In this document: positions 49,233-56,018 of the stretch, in pieces | Position numbering within the stretch: position 1 is the stretch's first letter | How the letters are laid out: each line of letters opens with the position of its first letter | Assembly: GCF_013184745.1 (NCBI RefSeq) | Contig: NZ_JAATVU010000036.1 | Span: forward strand, 1 to 56,018 | Direction of reading: 5' to 3' | Source: Mangrovicoccus sp. HB161399 | Lineage (GTDB): Bacteria > Pseudomonadota > Alphaproteobacteria > Rhodobacterales > Rhodobacteraceae | DNA: 56,018 nt | The notes under the pieces: generated by a model | What the model saw: the letters and a program-made list of their open reading frames with translations, nothing else | Databases searched by the model: none | Told to the model about the DNA's origin: nothing | Made by a program: the position numbers and the translations under genes

Positions 49233-51251
49233 GTGACCATTTTGCCCGCGCAAGAGACGCATCCCGAGCATTGGAAGAAGGCGAGCGCGATCCGCGCGCT
49301 GACCCTCGACGCCGTTGCAGGCGCGAATTCCGGCCATTCCGGCATGCCGATGGGGATGGCCGACGTGGCCACCGTCCTCTACGAGAAGCACCTGAAATTC
49401 GACGCCTCCGCGCCGGACTGGGCCGACCGCGACCGCTTCATCCTGTCGGCGGGCCACGGTTCCATGCTGCTCTACTCGCTGCTCTATCTCACCGGCGCGC
49501 CGGAGATGACCATCGAGGAGATCAAGAATTTCCGCCAGTGGGGCGCCAAGACCGCGGGCCATCCCGAATACGGCCACGCGCCGGGGATCGAGACCACCAC
49601 CGGGCCGCTGGGCCAGGGCATCTCCAATGCCGTGGGCTTCGCCATCGCCGAGGAAGTCCTGCGCGCGCGCTTCGGCAGGAAGCTGGTCGACCACTACACC
49701 TACTGCATCGCCGGCGACGGCTGCCTGATGGAAGGCGTCTCCCAGGAGGCGATCGGCCTTGCAGGCAAGCAGGAGCTGTCGAAGCTCATCGTGCTGTGGG
49801 ACAACAACAACATCACCATCGACGGCACCGTCGAGATCGCCGACAAGACCGACCAGATGGCCCGCTTCCGCGCCTCCGGCTGGTCCGTCTTCGAATGCGA
49901 CGGCCATGATCCCGAGGATATCGACCAGGCGATTGCTGCCGCGAAGAAATCCTCGAAACCCTCGATGATCGCCTGCAAGACGCATATCGCCATCGGCTCC
50001 GCCGCGCAGGACACGCCCAAGGGCCACGGCGCGCTGACCGATCCGAAGGTCGTCGCCGACGCCAAGGCGGCCTATGGCTGGACCTACGGCCCCTACGAGG
50101 TGCCCGCGGACATCAAGTCGGCCTGGGAAGCCATCGGCGCGCGAGGCGCCGCCGCCCGTGCCGAGTGGACGGAGCGCCTCGAAGCCACCTCCGCCGCCCG
50201 CCAGGCCGAGTTCGCCCGCGTCATGGCCGGCGAGCCGCCGAAGCGCCTCGGCGCCACCGTGCGCGCGCTGAAGAAGTCCTTCGTCGAGGACATGCCGAAG
50301 CTCGCCACCCGCGCCGCCTCCCAGAAGGCTCTGGACGCGATCAACCCGGTCGCGCCGGAAACCGTCGGCGGCTCTGCCGACCTGACCGGCTCGAACAACA
50401 CCAAGGCGGGCGGCATCGAGGTCTTCGATCCGTCGAACCGCAAGGGCCGCTACATCCATTACGGCATCCGCGAGCACGGCATGGCCGCCGCGATGAACGG
50501 CATAGCGCTGCATGGCGGCGTGAAGCCCTATGGCGGCACCTTCATGTGCTTCGCCGACTATGCCCGCGGCGCGATGCGCCTGTCGGCCCTGATGGGCGTT
50601 CCCGCGGTCTATGTGCTGAGCCATGACTCGATCGGCCTCGGCGAGGACGGCCCGACCCACCAGCCGGTGGAGCACCTGGCCATGCTGCGTGCGACGCCGA
50701 ACACGCTGGTCTTCCGCCCGGCCGACGCCACCGAGACCGCAGAGGCCTGGGAAGTCGCGCTGGAGCAGAAAGCCACCCCGTCGGTGCTGGCGCTGTCCCG
50801 CCAGGGCACGCCCGCGCTGCGCGACAGCTATTCGGCCAAGAACCTGACCGCCCGCGGCGGCTACATCATGGCCGAAGCCACCGGCAAGCGGCAGGCGATC
50901 CTGATGGCCACGGGCACCGAGGTCGCCATCGCCATGAAGGCGCGCGAGATCCTCGAGGCCGAGGGCATCGGCACCCGCGTCGTCTCCATGCCATGCTGGG
51001 AGCTCTTCGAGCAGCAGGACGAAGCATGGCGCCGCAAGGTCCTGCCCGCAGGTCCGGTCCGCGTTGCCGTCGAGGCAGGCGTCCGCTTCGGCTGGGACCG
51101 CTGGCTCTGCGACGAGCGCGGCCGCCGCGAGAAGGCGGGCTTCGTCGGAATGGAGGGCTTCGGTGCCTCCGCCCCGGCCGAAGTGCTCTACGAGAAGTTC
51201 GGCATCACCGCCGAGGCAGCCGCCCAGAAGGTGCGCGACCTGCTGGCCTGA
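49233..51251 (+). CDS. tkt: Transketolase
   Basis: A 672-residue thiamine-diphosphate enzyme with the [13 protein letters not shown]...NNN diphosphate-binding motif and the GIREHGM segment. It moves two-carbon units in the pentose phosphate and Calvin pathways. The start is GTG at 49233, preceded by GAGGAG. The terminator 22 bases after the stop is strong. Confidence 0.95.
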   Translation: MTILPAQETHPEHWKKASAIRALTLDAVAGANSGHSGMPMGMADVATVLYEKHLKFDASAPDWADRDRFILSAGHGSMLLYSLLYLTGAPEMTIEEIKNFRQWGAKTAGHPEYGHAPGIETTTGPLGQGISNAVGFAIAEEVLRARFGRKLVDHYTYCIAGDGCLMEGVSQEAIGLAGKQELSKLIVLWDNNNITIDGTVEIADKTDQMARFRASGWSVFECDGHDPEDIDQAIAAAKKSSKPSMIACKTHIAIGSAAQDTPKGHGALTDPKVVADAKAAYGWTYGPYEVPADIKSAWEAIGARGAAARAEWTERLEATSAARQAEFARVMAGEPPKRLGATVRALKKSFVEDMPKLATRAASQKALDAINPVAPETVGGSADLTGSNNTKAGGIEVFDPSNRKGRYIHYGIREHGMAAAMNGIALHGGVKPYGGTFMCFADYARGAMRLSALMGVPAVYVLSHDSIGLGEDGPTHQPVEHLAMLRATPNTLVFRPADATETAEAWEVALEQKATPSVLALSRQGTPALRDSYSAKNLTARGGYIMAEATGKRQAILMATGTEVAIAMKAREILEAEGIGTRVVSMPCWELFEQQDEAWRRKVLPAGPVRVAVEAGVRFGWDRWLCDERGRREKAGFVGMEGFGASAPAEVLYEKFGITAEAAAQKVRDLLA

Positions 51252-51273
51252 CGCCGCCCTGACTGCATGGAAA

Positions 51274-51304
51274 GGCCCGGACGGTTCCCCCGTCCGGGCC
51301 TTTT
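51274..51304 (+). terminator. Rho-independent terminator of tkt
   Basis: An 11-bp perfect stem, GGCCCGGACGG / CCGTCCGGGCC with a 5-base loop, followed by TTTT. Confidence 0.9.
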
Positions 51305-51503
51305 GCGTTCCCGCCCCATTTCCGCCGCGAAATGATCCCGGACCTGCCCCCTCAGCTCCTCCTTGCGGCCACGCAGCGGGACTAGAACCTCTCCATCGCA
51401 AGCAAGCGACCAGGTCCCGGGGCCGAGCCTCATTGCCCCCACGCCGCGGAGCCCCGGGACCTCAAGCCTCTCCCCAAGACATTCCCGCCGCCCGAGGCTT
51501 GCC

Positions 51504-51917
51504 TCACTCGCCGCGGATGAAGTCGCCCGAACGGATGCGCCGGTCTTCGGACAGCGGGCCGTGATAGGTGTAGACCCAGGCCCGGACCGCGCCCTCCGGA
51601 CCCTCCACCGTCCATTCCGCCCGGCGGAAGTCGCAGCGCTTCGGCTGCGCGGGGCGGAAGCGTTCATAGGCGTCGAGCATCTCGAGCAGCCCGCGCTTCG
51701 GCGGCAGCGAGAACAATTCGCCATGGACCAGCTCGCCGGCCGCCGCGCTGGGGACCAGCCCGGGATACCAGTGGATCAGGTAGAGCCGCCCGGGGAAGGT
51801 GGCGGGGCCGATCAGCCGGCCCTCGCGCTTCAGCCGCTTCGCCGCCGGGACATGCGCGACGGCCGGGCGCAGCGTCCCGTAGACGAAGACCGGAAGGTCG
51901 CGGCTCAGCCGCGGCAT
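51504..51917 (-). CDS. Gamma-glutamylcyclotransferase-like (AIG2/BtrG fold) protein
   Basis: A 137-residue protein with FVYGTLRP, the start of the GGCT/AIG2 family, and the conserved Glu region in GELFSLP. It may turn gamma-glutamyl amines into 5-oxoproline; substrate not certain. The start ATG at 51917 overlaps the end of the GNAT gene by 13 bases, so they form an operon. Confidence 0.8.
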   Translation of the reverse strand: MPRLSRDLPVFVYGTLRPAVAHVPAAKRLKREGRLIGPATFPGRLYLIHWYPGLVPSAAAGELVHGELFSLPPKRGLLEMLDAYERFRPAQPKRCDFRRAEWTVEGPEGAVRAWVYTYHGPLSEDRRIRSGDFIRGE

Positions 51918-52606
51918 GCCGCCAAGCTCCGGATCTGCCGTCCCTCCGCATCGAAATTCTCGGGCGCGAGCCAGGCCGCGAAGCCCGCCTTCAGCGCGGG
52001 CCAGTCGCCGTCGGTCGCGGCGAACCAAGCGGTGTCGCGGTTGCGGCCCTTGTACACCGTCGCCTGGCGGAAGATGCCCTCGTAGCGGAACCCCAGCCGC
52101 TCGGCTGCCCGCCGGGACGGCGCGTTCAGCGCGTCGCATTTCCATTCGTAGCGGCGGTAGCCGAGCGTGTCGAAGACGTGGGACATCATCAGCGCCATCG
52201 CCTCGGTCGCATGAACAGTGCCCTGCAAGGCCTTGGAGAACATGATGAACCCCACCTCGATGCAGCCAACCTCCGGCGCAATCCTGAGGAAGGAGGCAAA
52301 GCCCAGCAGACGCTCCGTGGCGCGGTCGACGATGGCGGAAAACAGCGGGTCGCAGCTGGCTACGGCAGTTTCCATCCAGGCCTCCAGCCCGGCCGGATCG
52401 GCGAAGGGCCCCTGCGGCATGTAGGTCCACAGCGCCGCGTTCTCCGCCCCGCCGACCTCGGCGAAGAGCGGCACCGAATGGGCCATGGCCAGCGGCTCCA
52501 GCCGGACATGGCGGCCCTCCAGCACCATGGGTTCCGGCCGCGGCCGGGGCAGCGCCACCGCCACGTCCTCGCCGACCGGCTGGCCGAATTCGTTGATCCT
52601 CGTCAT
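51905..52606 (-). CDS. GNAT family N-acetyltransferase (RimJ-like)
   Basis: A 233-residue GNAT protein with VRLEPLAMAHSVPLF at the N-terminus and the NAPSRRAAERLGFRYEG segment of the RimJ/RimL type. The start ATG at 52606 follows AAGGAG. Likely acetylates a protein N-terminus or a small amine. Overlaps the following GGCT gene. Confidence 0.82.
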   Translation of the reverse strand: MTRINEFGQPVGEDVAVALPRPRPEPMVLEGRHVRLEPLAMAHSVPLFAEVGGAENAALWTYMPQGPFADPAGLEAWMETAVASCDPLFSAIVDRATERLLGFASFLRIAPEVGCIEVGFIMFSKALQGTVHATEAMALMMSHVFDTLGYRRYEWKCDALNAPSRRAAERLGFRYEGIFRQATVYKGRNRDTAWFAATDGDWPALKAGFAAWLAPENFDAEGRQIRSLAACRG

Positions 52607-52690
52607 CGCACGCACTCCTTCACATCCGGACCAGACTGCACGGCCCCGCCCGGAAGGACAGAGCCAGAGGCCCGGAGAGATGGCGCCAGA

Positions 52691-53581
52691 TCAGATCCAC
52701 TTGGCCAGCGGCGGCAGGCTCATCAGCACGGCATTCGGATCATGGCCGGTCTCCAGCCCGAACTTGGTGCCGCGGTCATAGACCAGGTTGTATTCCGCAT
52801 AGAGGCCGCGATGCACCAGCTGCGCCTCCTTCTCGGCGGGCCCCCAGGCCATGGTGCGGCGGGTCTCGGTCACCGGCAGGAAGGCCGGGAGGAAAGCCTC
52901 GCCCACGGATTTCGTGAAGGCGAAATCGGCTTCCCAGTTTCCGGTGTTCAGGTCGTCGTAGAAGATGCCGCCGACGCCGCGGGCGCGCTTGCGGTGGGGG
53001 ATGTAGAAATACTCGTCCGCCCAGTGCTTGAAGCGCTCGTAATAGTCCGGGTCGTGCAGGTTGCAGGCAGCTTCCAGCGACTTGTGGAAATGCTGGGTGT
53101 CCTCGCCGTATTCGAGGCAGGGATTCAGGTCGGCGCCGCCACCGAACCACCAGGCCTTCGGCGTCCAGAACATCCGCGTGTTCATGTGGACGGCCGGAGT
53201 GTGCGGATTCTGCATGTGGGCGACCAGCGAGATGCCCGAAGCCCAGAACCTGGGATCCTCCGACAGGTCCAGGTCCTTTCGCGCCGCCATGGATTTCTGC
53301 GCCTTCTCGCCCAGATGCCCGTGCACGGTGGAGACATTGACGCCGACCTTCTCGAAGACCCGGCCGCCGCGCATCACCGACATCAGCCCGCCGCCCGCAT
53401 CCGAGCCGTCGCCGGAGGCACGGCGGGTCTCGGTCACCTCGAACCGGCCCGCGGGCTCGCCGGCGAAGGGGCCGCTGGCCTGGCTGTCCTCCAGTGCTTC
53501 GAAGGCCGCGACGATGCTGTCGCGCAGGCTGCGGAACCAGGCGGAAGCGGCAGCTTTCTCGCGGGCGAAATCTTCGGTCAT
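52691..53581 (-). CDS. hemF: Oxygen-dependent coproporphyrinogen III oxidase
   Basis: A 296-residue HemF with HMNTRMFWTPKAWWFGGG and DLNP, the family signature, and a conserved His/Asp environment. It forms protoporphyrinogen IX using oxygen. The start ATG at 53581 has GAGGAG; TTG at 53590 would be too close to it. Third heme gene in the window besides hemC and hemE. Confidence 0.95.
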   Translation of the reverse strand: MTEDFAREKAAASAWFRSLRDSIVAAFEALEDSQASGPFAGEPAGRFEVTETRRASGDGSDAGGGLMSVMRGGRVFEKVGVNVSTVHGHLGEKAQKSMAARKDLDLSEDPRFWASGISLVAHMQNPHTPAVHMNTRMFWTPKAWWFGGGADLNPCLEYGEDTQHFHKSLEAACNLHDPDYYERFKHWADEYFYIPHRKRARGVGGIFYDDLNTGNWEADFAFTKSVGEAFLPAFLPVTETRRTMAWGPAEKEAQLVHRGLYAEYNLVYDRGTKFGLETGHDPNAVLMSLPPLAKWI

Positions 53582-53705
53582 CTCGGGCAACTCCTCGTCT
53601 GCCCGCTCGGTCTAAAGCGTTTCGGACCGAGAGTGTATCACCTTTCGCCGCCCGCCCCGCCCGATTGCGGCAGCGGGCGCCGCCGCGGACCGGGTCCGGA
53701 AGCCG

Positions 53706-54185
53706 TCAGAGCTTGCCTTCGGAGGCCTTCTTCATCTCGGCCTGGAACTGGCGGCGCAGCTCGCGGCGCACTTCGGCGGCGCGGTGGCGCTTCTGTTCCT
53801 CCTCGGTGAGGACCTGCAGCTCGGGCACGGGCGAGGATTTCCCCTCCTCATCCACGGCGACCATGGTGAAGTAGCACGAATTGGTGTGGCGCGACACGCC
53901 CGAGCGGATGTCCTGCGCCTCGACACGGATGCCGATCTCCATCGAGGTGCGGCCGACATGGTTGACGCTGGCCTTGAAGGTCACCAGCTCGCCGACGTTG
54001 ATCGGCTGCTTGAAGGTCACCTGGTCGACCGAAAGCGTCACCGCGTAGCGCTTGGAGAATCGCGAGGCGCAGGAAAAGGCCACGCGGTCGAGCAGGTTCA
54101 GCAGCGCCCCGCCATGCACCTTGCCGCTGAAATTGGCCATGTCGGGGGTCATGAGGACGGTCATTTCTAGTTTGCGGGGGTCCAT
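53706..54185 (-). CDS. Acyl-CoA thioesterase (hotdog fold)
   Basis: A 159-residue YciA/BACH-type thioesterase with MANFSGKVHGGALLNLLDRVA, the hotdog helix containing the catalytic Asp, and the strand TLSVDQVTFKQPI. It hydrolyses acyl-CoA. The start is ATG at 54185 or GTG at 54194. The C-terminal tail is charged and helical. Confidence 0.88.
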   Translation of the reverse strand: MDPRKLEMTVLMTPDMANFSGKVHGGALLNLLDRVAFSCASRFSKRYAVTLSVDQVTFKQPINVGELVTFKASVNHVGRTSMEIGIRVEAQDIRSGVSRHTNSCYFTMVAVDEEGKSSPVPELQVLTEEEQKRHRAAEVRRELRRQFQAEMKKASEGKL

Positions 54186-54303
54186 GGGGCTCACTCGTGG
54201 CTCGGAAACCCCGCCAATCTAGGCGCTTCCGCGCCGGGAGCAAGACGCCGCGGGGCCGCGGGCCGGGCAGCCGAAAAATCTTGCGCAGCCACGCATTTCC
54301 CGC

Positions 54304-54332
54304 TTGCAACCGGGGCACGGGTTTTCTAGAAG
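54304..54332 (+). promoter_or_regulatory. Probable promoter of tRNA-Glu
   Basis: -35 TTGCAA, 17-base spacer, -10 TAGAAG, 18 bases before the tRNA 5' end. Confidence 0.5.
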
Positions 54333-54350
54333 CCGCCCTACGCAAGCGCG

Positions 54351-54424
54351 GTCCGTTCGTCTATCGGTTAGGACGCCAGGTTTTCAACCTGGAAAGAGGG
54401 GTTCGATTCCCCTACGGACTGCCA
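54351..54424 (+). tRNA. tRNA-Glu(UUC)
   Basis: A complete cloverleaf with anticodon TTC in loop TTTTCAA, acceptor GTCCGTT/ACGGACT, T-arm AGGGGTTCGATTCCCCT and encoded CCA. The DNA immediately downstream changes character, so the 3' end may serve as an integration site. Confidence 0.95.
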
Positions 54425-54724
54425 AAATATCAGAATATCAATGCGTTACGCACCGGTGGGACATCTCAGTCTTCCGCCGGTTCACTATGCTTTTCGCGAG
54501 AAGTGTCCCACTCGCCTACCCCACAGATGAGATTGCCGCAGCCGGGATTCGCATGTCTTGGTGCTGGCGGAGCTCGCCAAGCTCCTTCCCTCTGCCAGAG
54601 TACCTGATCCCGCTGCCGCGCGGCGATCCGCCGAAACAAGACCCCCCTGCCGAGGGCAAGCGGCAGGGGGGGGGTCGCATGACGACCTACGACCATTCTC
54701 ACAATCAATAATAGGACAGCCGTT
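54425..54724. other. Left edge of an integrated element after tRNA-Glu
   Basis: Holds an inverted repeat of GTGGGACA (54456-54463) with TGTCCCAC (54504-54511) and a strong hairpin at 54640-54675: a 13-bp stem with a G8 run and an 8-base loop. A 74-codon frame from 54487 to 54711 exists but has no recognisable fold. The stretch has more AT-rich patches than the chromosome to its left. Confidence 0.5.
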
Positions 54725-55627
54725 ATGACATATCATAGCGCCATCGGGTTCGAGACTCAATCGCAAGTTCCAACCAACAATCTCGGCCTCGCCCTGAGCT
54801 ATGCAAGGATGGGCATCCCGGTCTTTCCCGCCAAGGACGGCTCGACCAAGGACAGGAACGGCAAGGCTGACCGGCGGCCATGGACCAAGCGCGGGCATCT
54901 CGACGCCACAATGGACGAGGAGCAAATCTCGCGGTGGTGGACACGCCACCCCTCTGCCGTCCCTGCTCTGCCAATGGGAGCGGCCAGCGGACTCGCCTGT
55001 CTCGACCTCGACCGCAAGGGTGGCAAGGACGATGTATCGGCGATCCGCGAGGCGCACGGACTCGACGCCGAATCCCCGCCCGATGGTGCAGTGGTGGTCG
55101 AGACGCCAAGTACCGGTCGACATCTGATCTTCGCACATGCCAATGGCGTGACGAATTCGGCGATGCATCTGCCCGAGGGGTGCGATATTCGTGGTGAAGG
55201 CGGCTGGATCGTGGCTCCCGGAGCGATGGATGCCAGAGGCAAGTACAAGGTCCTTTCCGGCGATCTGGAACTGGGGATCATGCTGGACTTGCTCCCGAGC
55301 TTTCCCAAGGTGCTCCGTGCGCCCGAACGCAAGCAAGGCGCGGTCGCGTCGGCACACGGTCACGCGGACATCGATGAGATGAAAGACGCCCTCGGCTACA
55401 TACCGCATGACGGCTCCGAACACCACTGGAGCTCTATTTTGCGCGGTCTCTGCCATGCCACCGGCGGTTCCGAAACCGGGCTGGGTCTCGCCCTCGGCTG
55501 GTCCGCTGTATACGAGGGTTTCTCGATCTCGGAGGTCACCAGCAAATGGCACTCCTACTGCCGCAAACTCGGGACGGTCGAGAACCCGATAACCGAGCGG
55601 ACCATATTCGCCGAGGCGCGCGACTGA
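54725..55627 (+). CDS. Bifunctional primase/polymerase (prim-pol) fragment
   Basis: A 300-residue protein. Residues about 15-195 are an archaeo-eukaryotic type prim-pol domain, with metal-binding acid residues in LACLDLDRKGG and the GRHLIF segment. A primase C-terminal region (about 225-298) contains HHWSSILRGLCHATGG. Full-length relatives on phages and plasmids usually carry a helicase domain after this. Here the protein ends abruptly in EARD-stop at the edge of an IS3-like remnant, so I infer truncation by IS insertion. The ATG at 54725 has an AGGAC ribosome binding site. Confidence 0.8.
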   Translation: MTYHSAIGFETQSQVPTNNLGLALSYARMGIPVFPAKDGSTKDRNGKADRRPWTKRGHLDATMDEEQISRWWTRHPSAVPALPMGAASGLACLDLDRKGGKDDVSAIREAHGLDAESPPDGAVVVETPSTGRHLIFAHANGVTNSAMHLPEGCDIRGEGGWIVAPGAMDARGKYKVLSGDLELGIMLDLLPSFPKVLRAPERKQGAVASAHGHADIDEMKDALGYIPHDGSEHHWSSILRGLCHATGGSETGLGLALGWSAVYEGFSISEVTSKWHSYCRKLGTVENPITERTIFAEARD

Positions 55628-55827
55628 GGTGGCTCCCAAAATCCGGACACCCTGCCAAGCTTGCCGCCAACGAGTACGAGGACTGACAGCTTGGCTGGCA
55701 AACGGAAGAACTACAGCGCGGAGTTCAAGGCGAAGGTGGCCGTGGAGGCGATCAGGGGCGAGATGACGGTCGCCGAGCTGGTGGCGAAGCATGGCGTGCA
55801 TCGGACGGTGGTCAACACCTGGAGCGA

Positions 55828-55861
55828 GGGTCCGCCCGCCACCGGTCCGAGGGCGTGACCC
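55828..55861 (+). repeat. Hairpin element copy 1 with loop GCCACCGGTCCGA
   Basis: Outer arms GGGTC / GACCC and inner arms GCCC / GGGC enclose the 13-nt loop GCCACCGGTCCGA (55838-55850). It lies in a 44-nt segment, 55823-55866. Confidence 0.85.
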
Positions 55862-55949
55862 GAACCCAGGCGATCGAGGGGATGACCGGGGTGATTTCTG
55901 GCAAGGCCGATGCGAAGGCCGCCGGGAAAGAGGGCGAGATCGAGAGTGA

Positions 55950-55983
55950 GCCTGCCCGCGCCACCGGTCCGAGCGGAGCAGGC
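55950..55983 (+). repeat. Hairpin element copy 2 with the same loop and a different stem
   Basis: Outer arms GCCTGC / GCAGGC and inner arms CCGC / GCGG enclose the identical loop GCCACCGGTCCGA (55960-55972). It lies in a 44-nt segment, 55945-55988, that aligns with copy 1 without gaps. Confidence 0.85.
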
Positions 55984-56018
55984 GAACGCACGCCAAGATC
56001 GGCCAGCTGGTGGTGGAA

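Larger units (their letters stand above)
55625..56018 (+). mobile_element. IS3-family insertion sequence remnant
   Basis: The segment starts with TGAGGTGG at the end of the primase frame, plausibly the IS terminus (TG...CA type), and contains an orfA transposase. The window stops before its other end. Two 44-nt hairpin-bearing segments interrupt its coding frame. Confidence 0.65.
55691..56018 (+). pseudogene. IS3-family transposase OrfA, interrupted
   Basis: A reading frame from TTG at 55691 encodes AGKRKNYSAEFKAKVAVEAI and KHGVHRTVVNTW, the helix-turn-helix OrfA of IS3/IS407-type elements. The frame then fails with TGA at 55856-55858. The expected continuation (QAIEGMTGV...GEIE) appears in another frame after 44 bases, and HAKIGQLVVE after a further 44-base segment. 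Each segment adds 38 bases net to what homologs need. Confidence 0.75.

Noticed and set aside
54487-54711. 74-residue gene upstream of the primase
   Set aside because: No fold or ribosome binding site can be seen, and the frame includes the large hairpin.

Overview
The window reads as chromosome of a high-GC alphaproteobacterium of the Rhodobacteraceae type. Pointers are the GC-rich coding style on both strands, two LexA boxes of the alphaproteobacterial form GTTC-N7-GTTC in front of recA and uvrA, the zapA / coiled-coil partner / transketolase neighbourhood, and family choices such as VC_2705-type symporter pairs, DUF1223, DUF6314 and an orphan FliG-like protein. Genus or species cannot be fixed from the sequence alone. 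Most of the window is housekeeping gene space with tight operons; accessory DNA is confined to about 22.9-24.3 kb and to the right end after 54.4 kb.

Layout. 0.3-7.4 kb (+): small and large subunits of a sodium/solute (acetate-type) symporter, a cNMP-binding/CBS/DUF294 protein, a small membrane protein, a degenerate receiver and a membrane-anchored pseudo-kinase fused to a DEDDh exonuclease. 7.4-15.1 kb (-): an APC-like permease and a complete branched-chain-amino-acid-type ABC importer in the order binding protein, LivG, LivF, LivH, LivM, in which LivF carries a repetitive N-terminal extension of about 540 residues. 15.3-22.6 kb: glycosyltransferase-like protein, DUF4345-like and DUF1330 proteins, alaS, recA with an SOS box, and an SGNH esterase. 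22.8-24.4 kb: two identical tRNA(CAU) genes, each with its own promoter, bracketing a decaying segment. 24.6-32.2 kb: universal stress protein coupled to a BCCT transporter, patatin-like hydrolase, uvrA with an SOS box, M15 peptidase and a small OB-like protein. 32.4-42.7 kb: aconitase, DUF1223, lipid A acyltransferase-like protein, orphan FliG, purB, a trio of small overlapping genes, monooxygenase, GNAT and PPK2. 43-54.2 kb: GNAT, an amidohydrolase interrupted by one stop codon, hemC/hemE, zapA and its coiled-coil partner, tkt, a gamma-glutamylcyclotransferase-like protein, GNAT, hemF and an acyl-CoA thioesterase.

Right end. tRNA-Glu(UUC) is followed by DNA of different character: an inverted repeat, a G8-containing GC hairpin, a prim-pol type primase fragment and an IS3-family orfA remnant. 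The primase seems to have been cut by the IS, whose terminal TGA supplies its stop. Inside the transposase remnant lie two 44-nt segments that each replace two expected codons. They align without gaps, share an identical 13-nt loop and differ in their stems by five compensatory base-pair changes. I regard this as the most novel signal in the window: a small hairpin element family with a fixed loop and covarying stem.

Functional links. recA and uvrA share LexA control. hemC, hemE and hemF are three steps of heme synthesis, although hemF is separate. The symporter, the DUF294 protein and the exonuclease/pseudo-kinase recall the acetate-uptake neighbourhoods of other Proteobacteria. The USP/BCCT pair and the ABC importer complete a transport-rich chromosome section.
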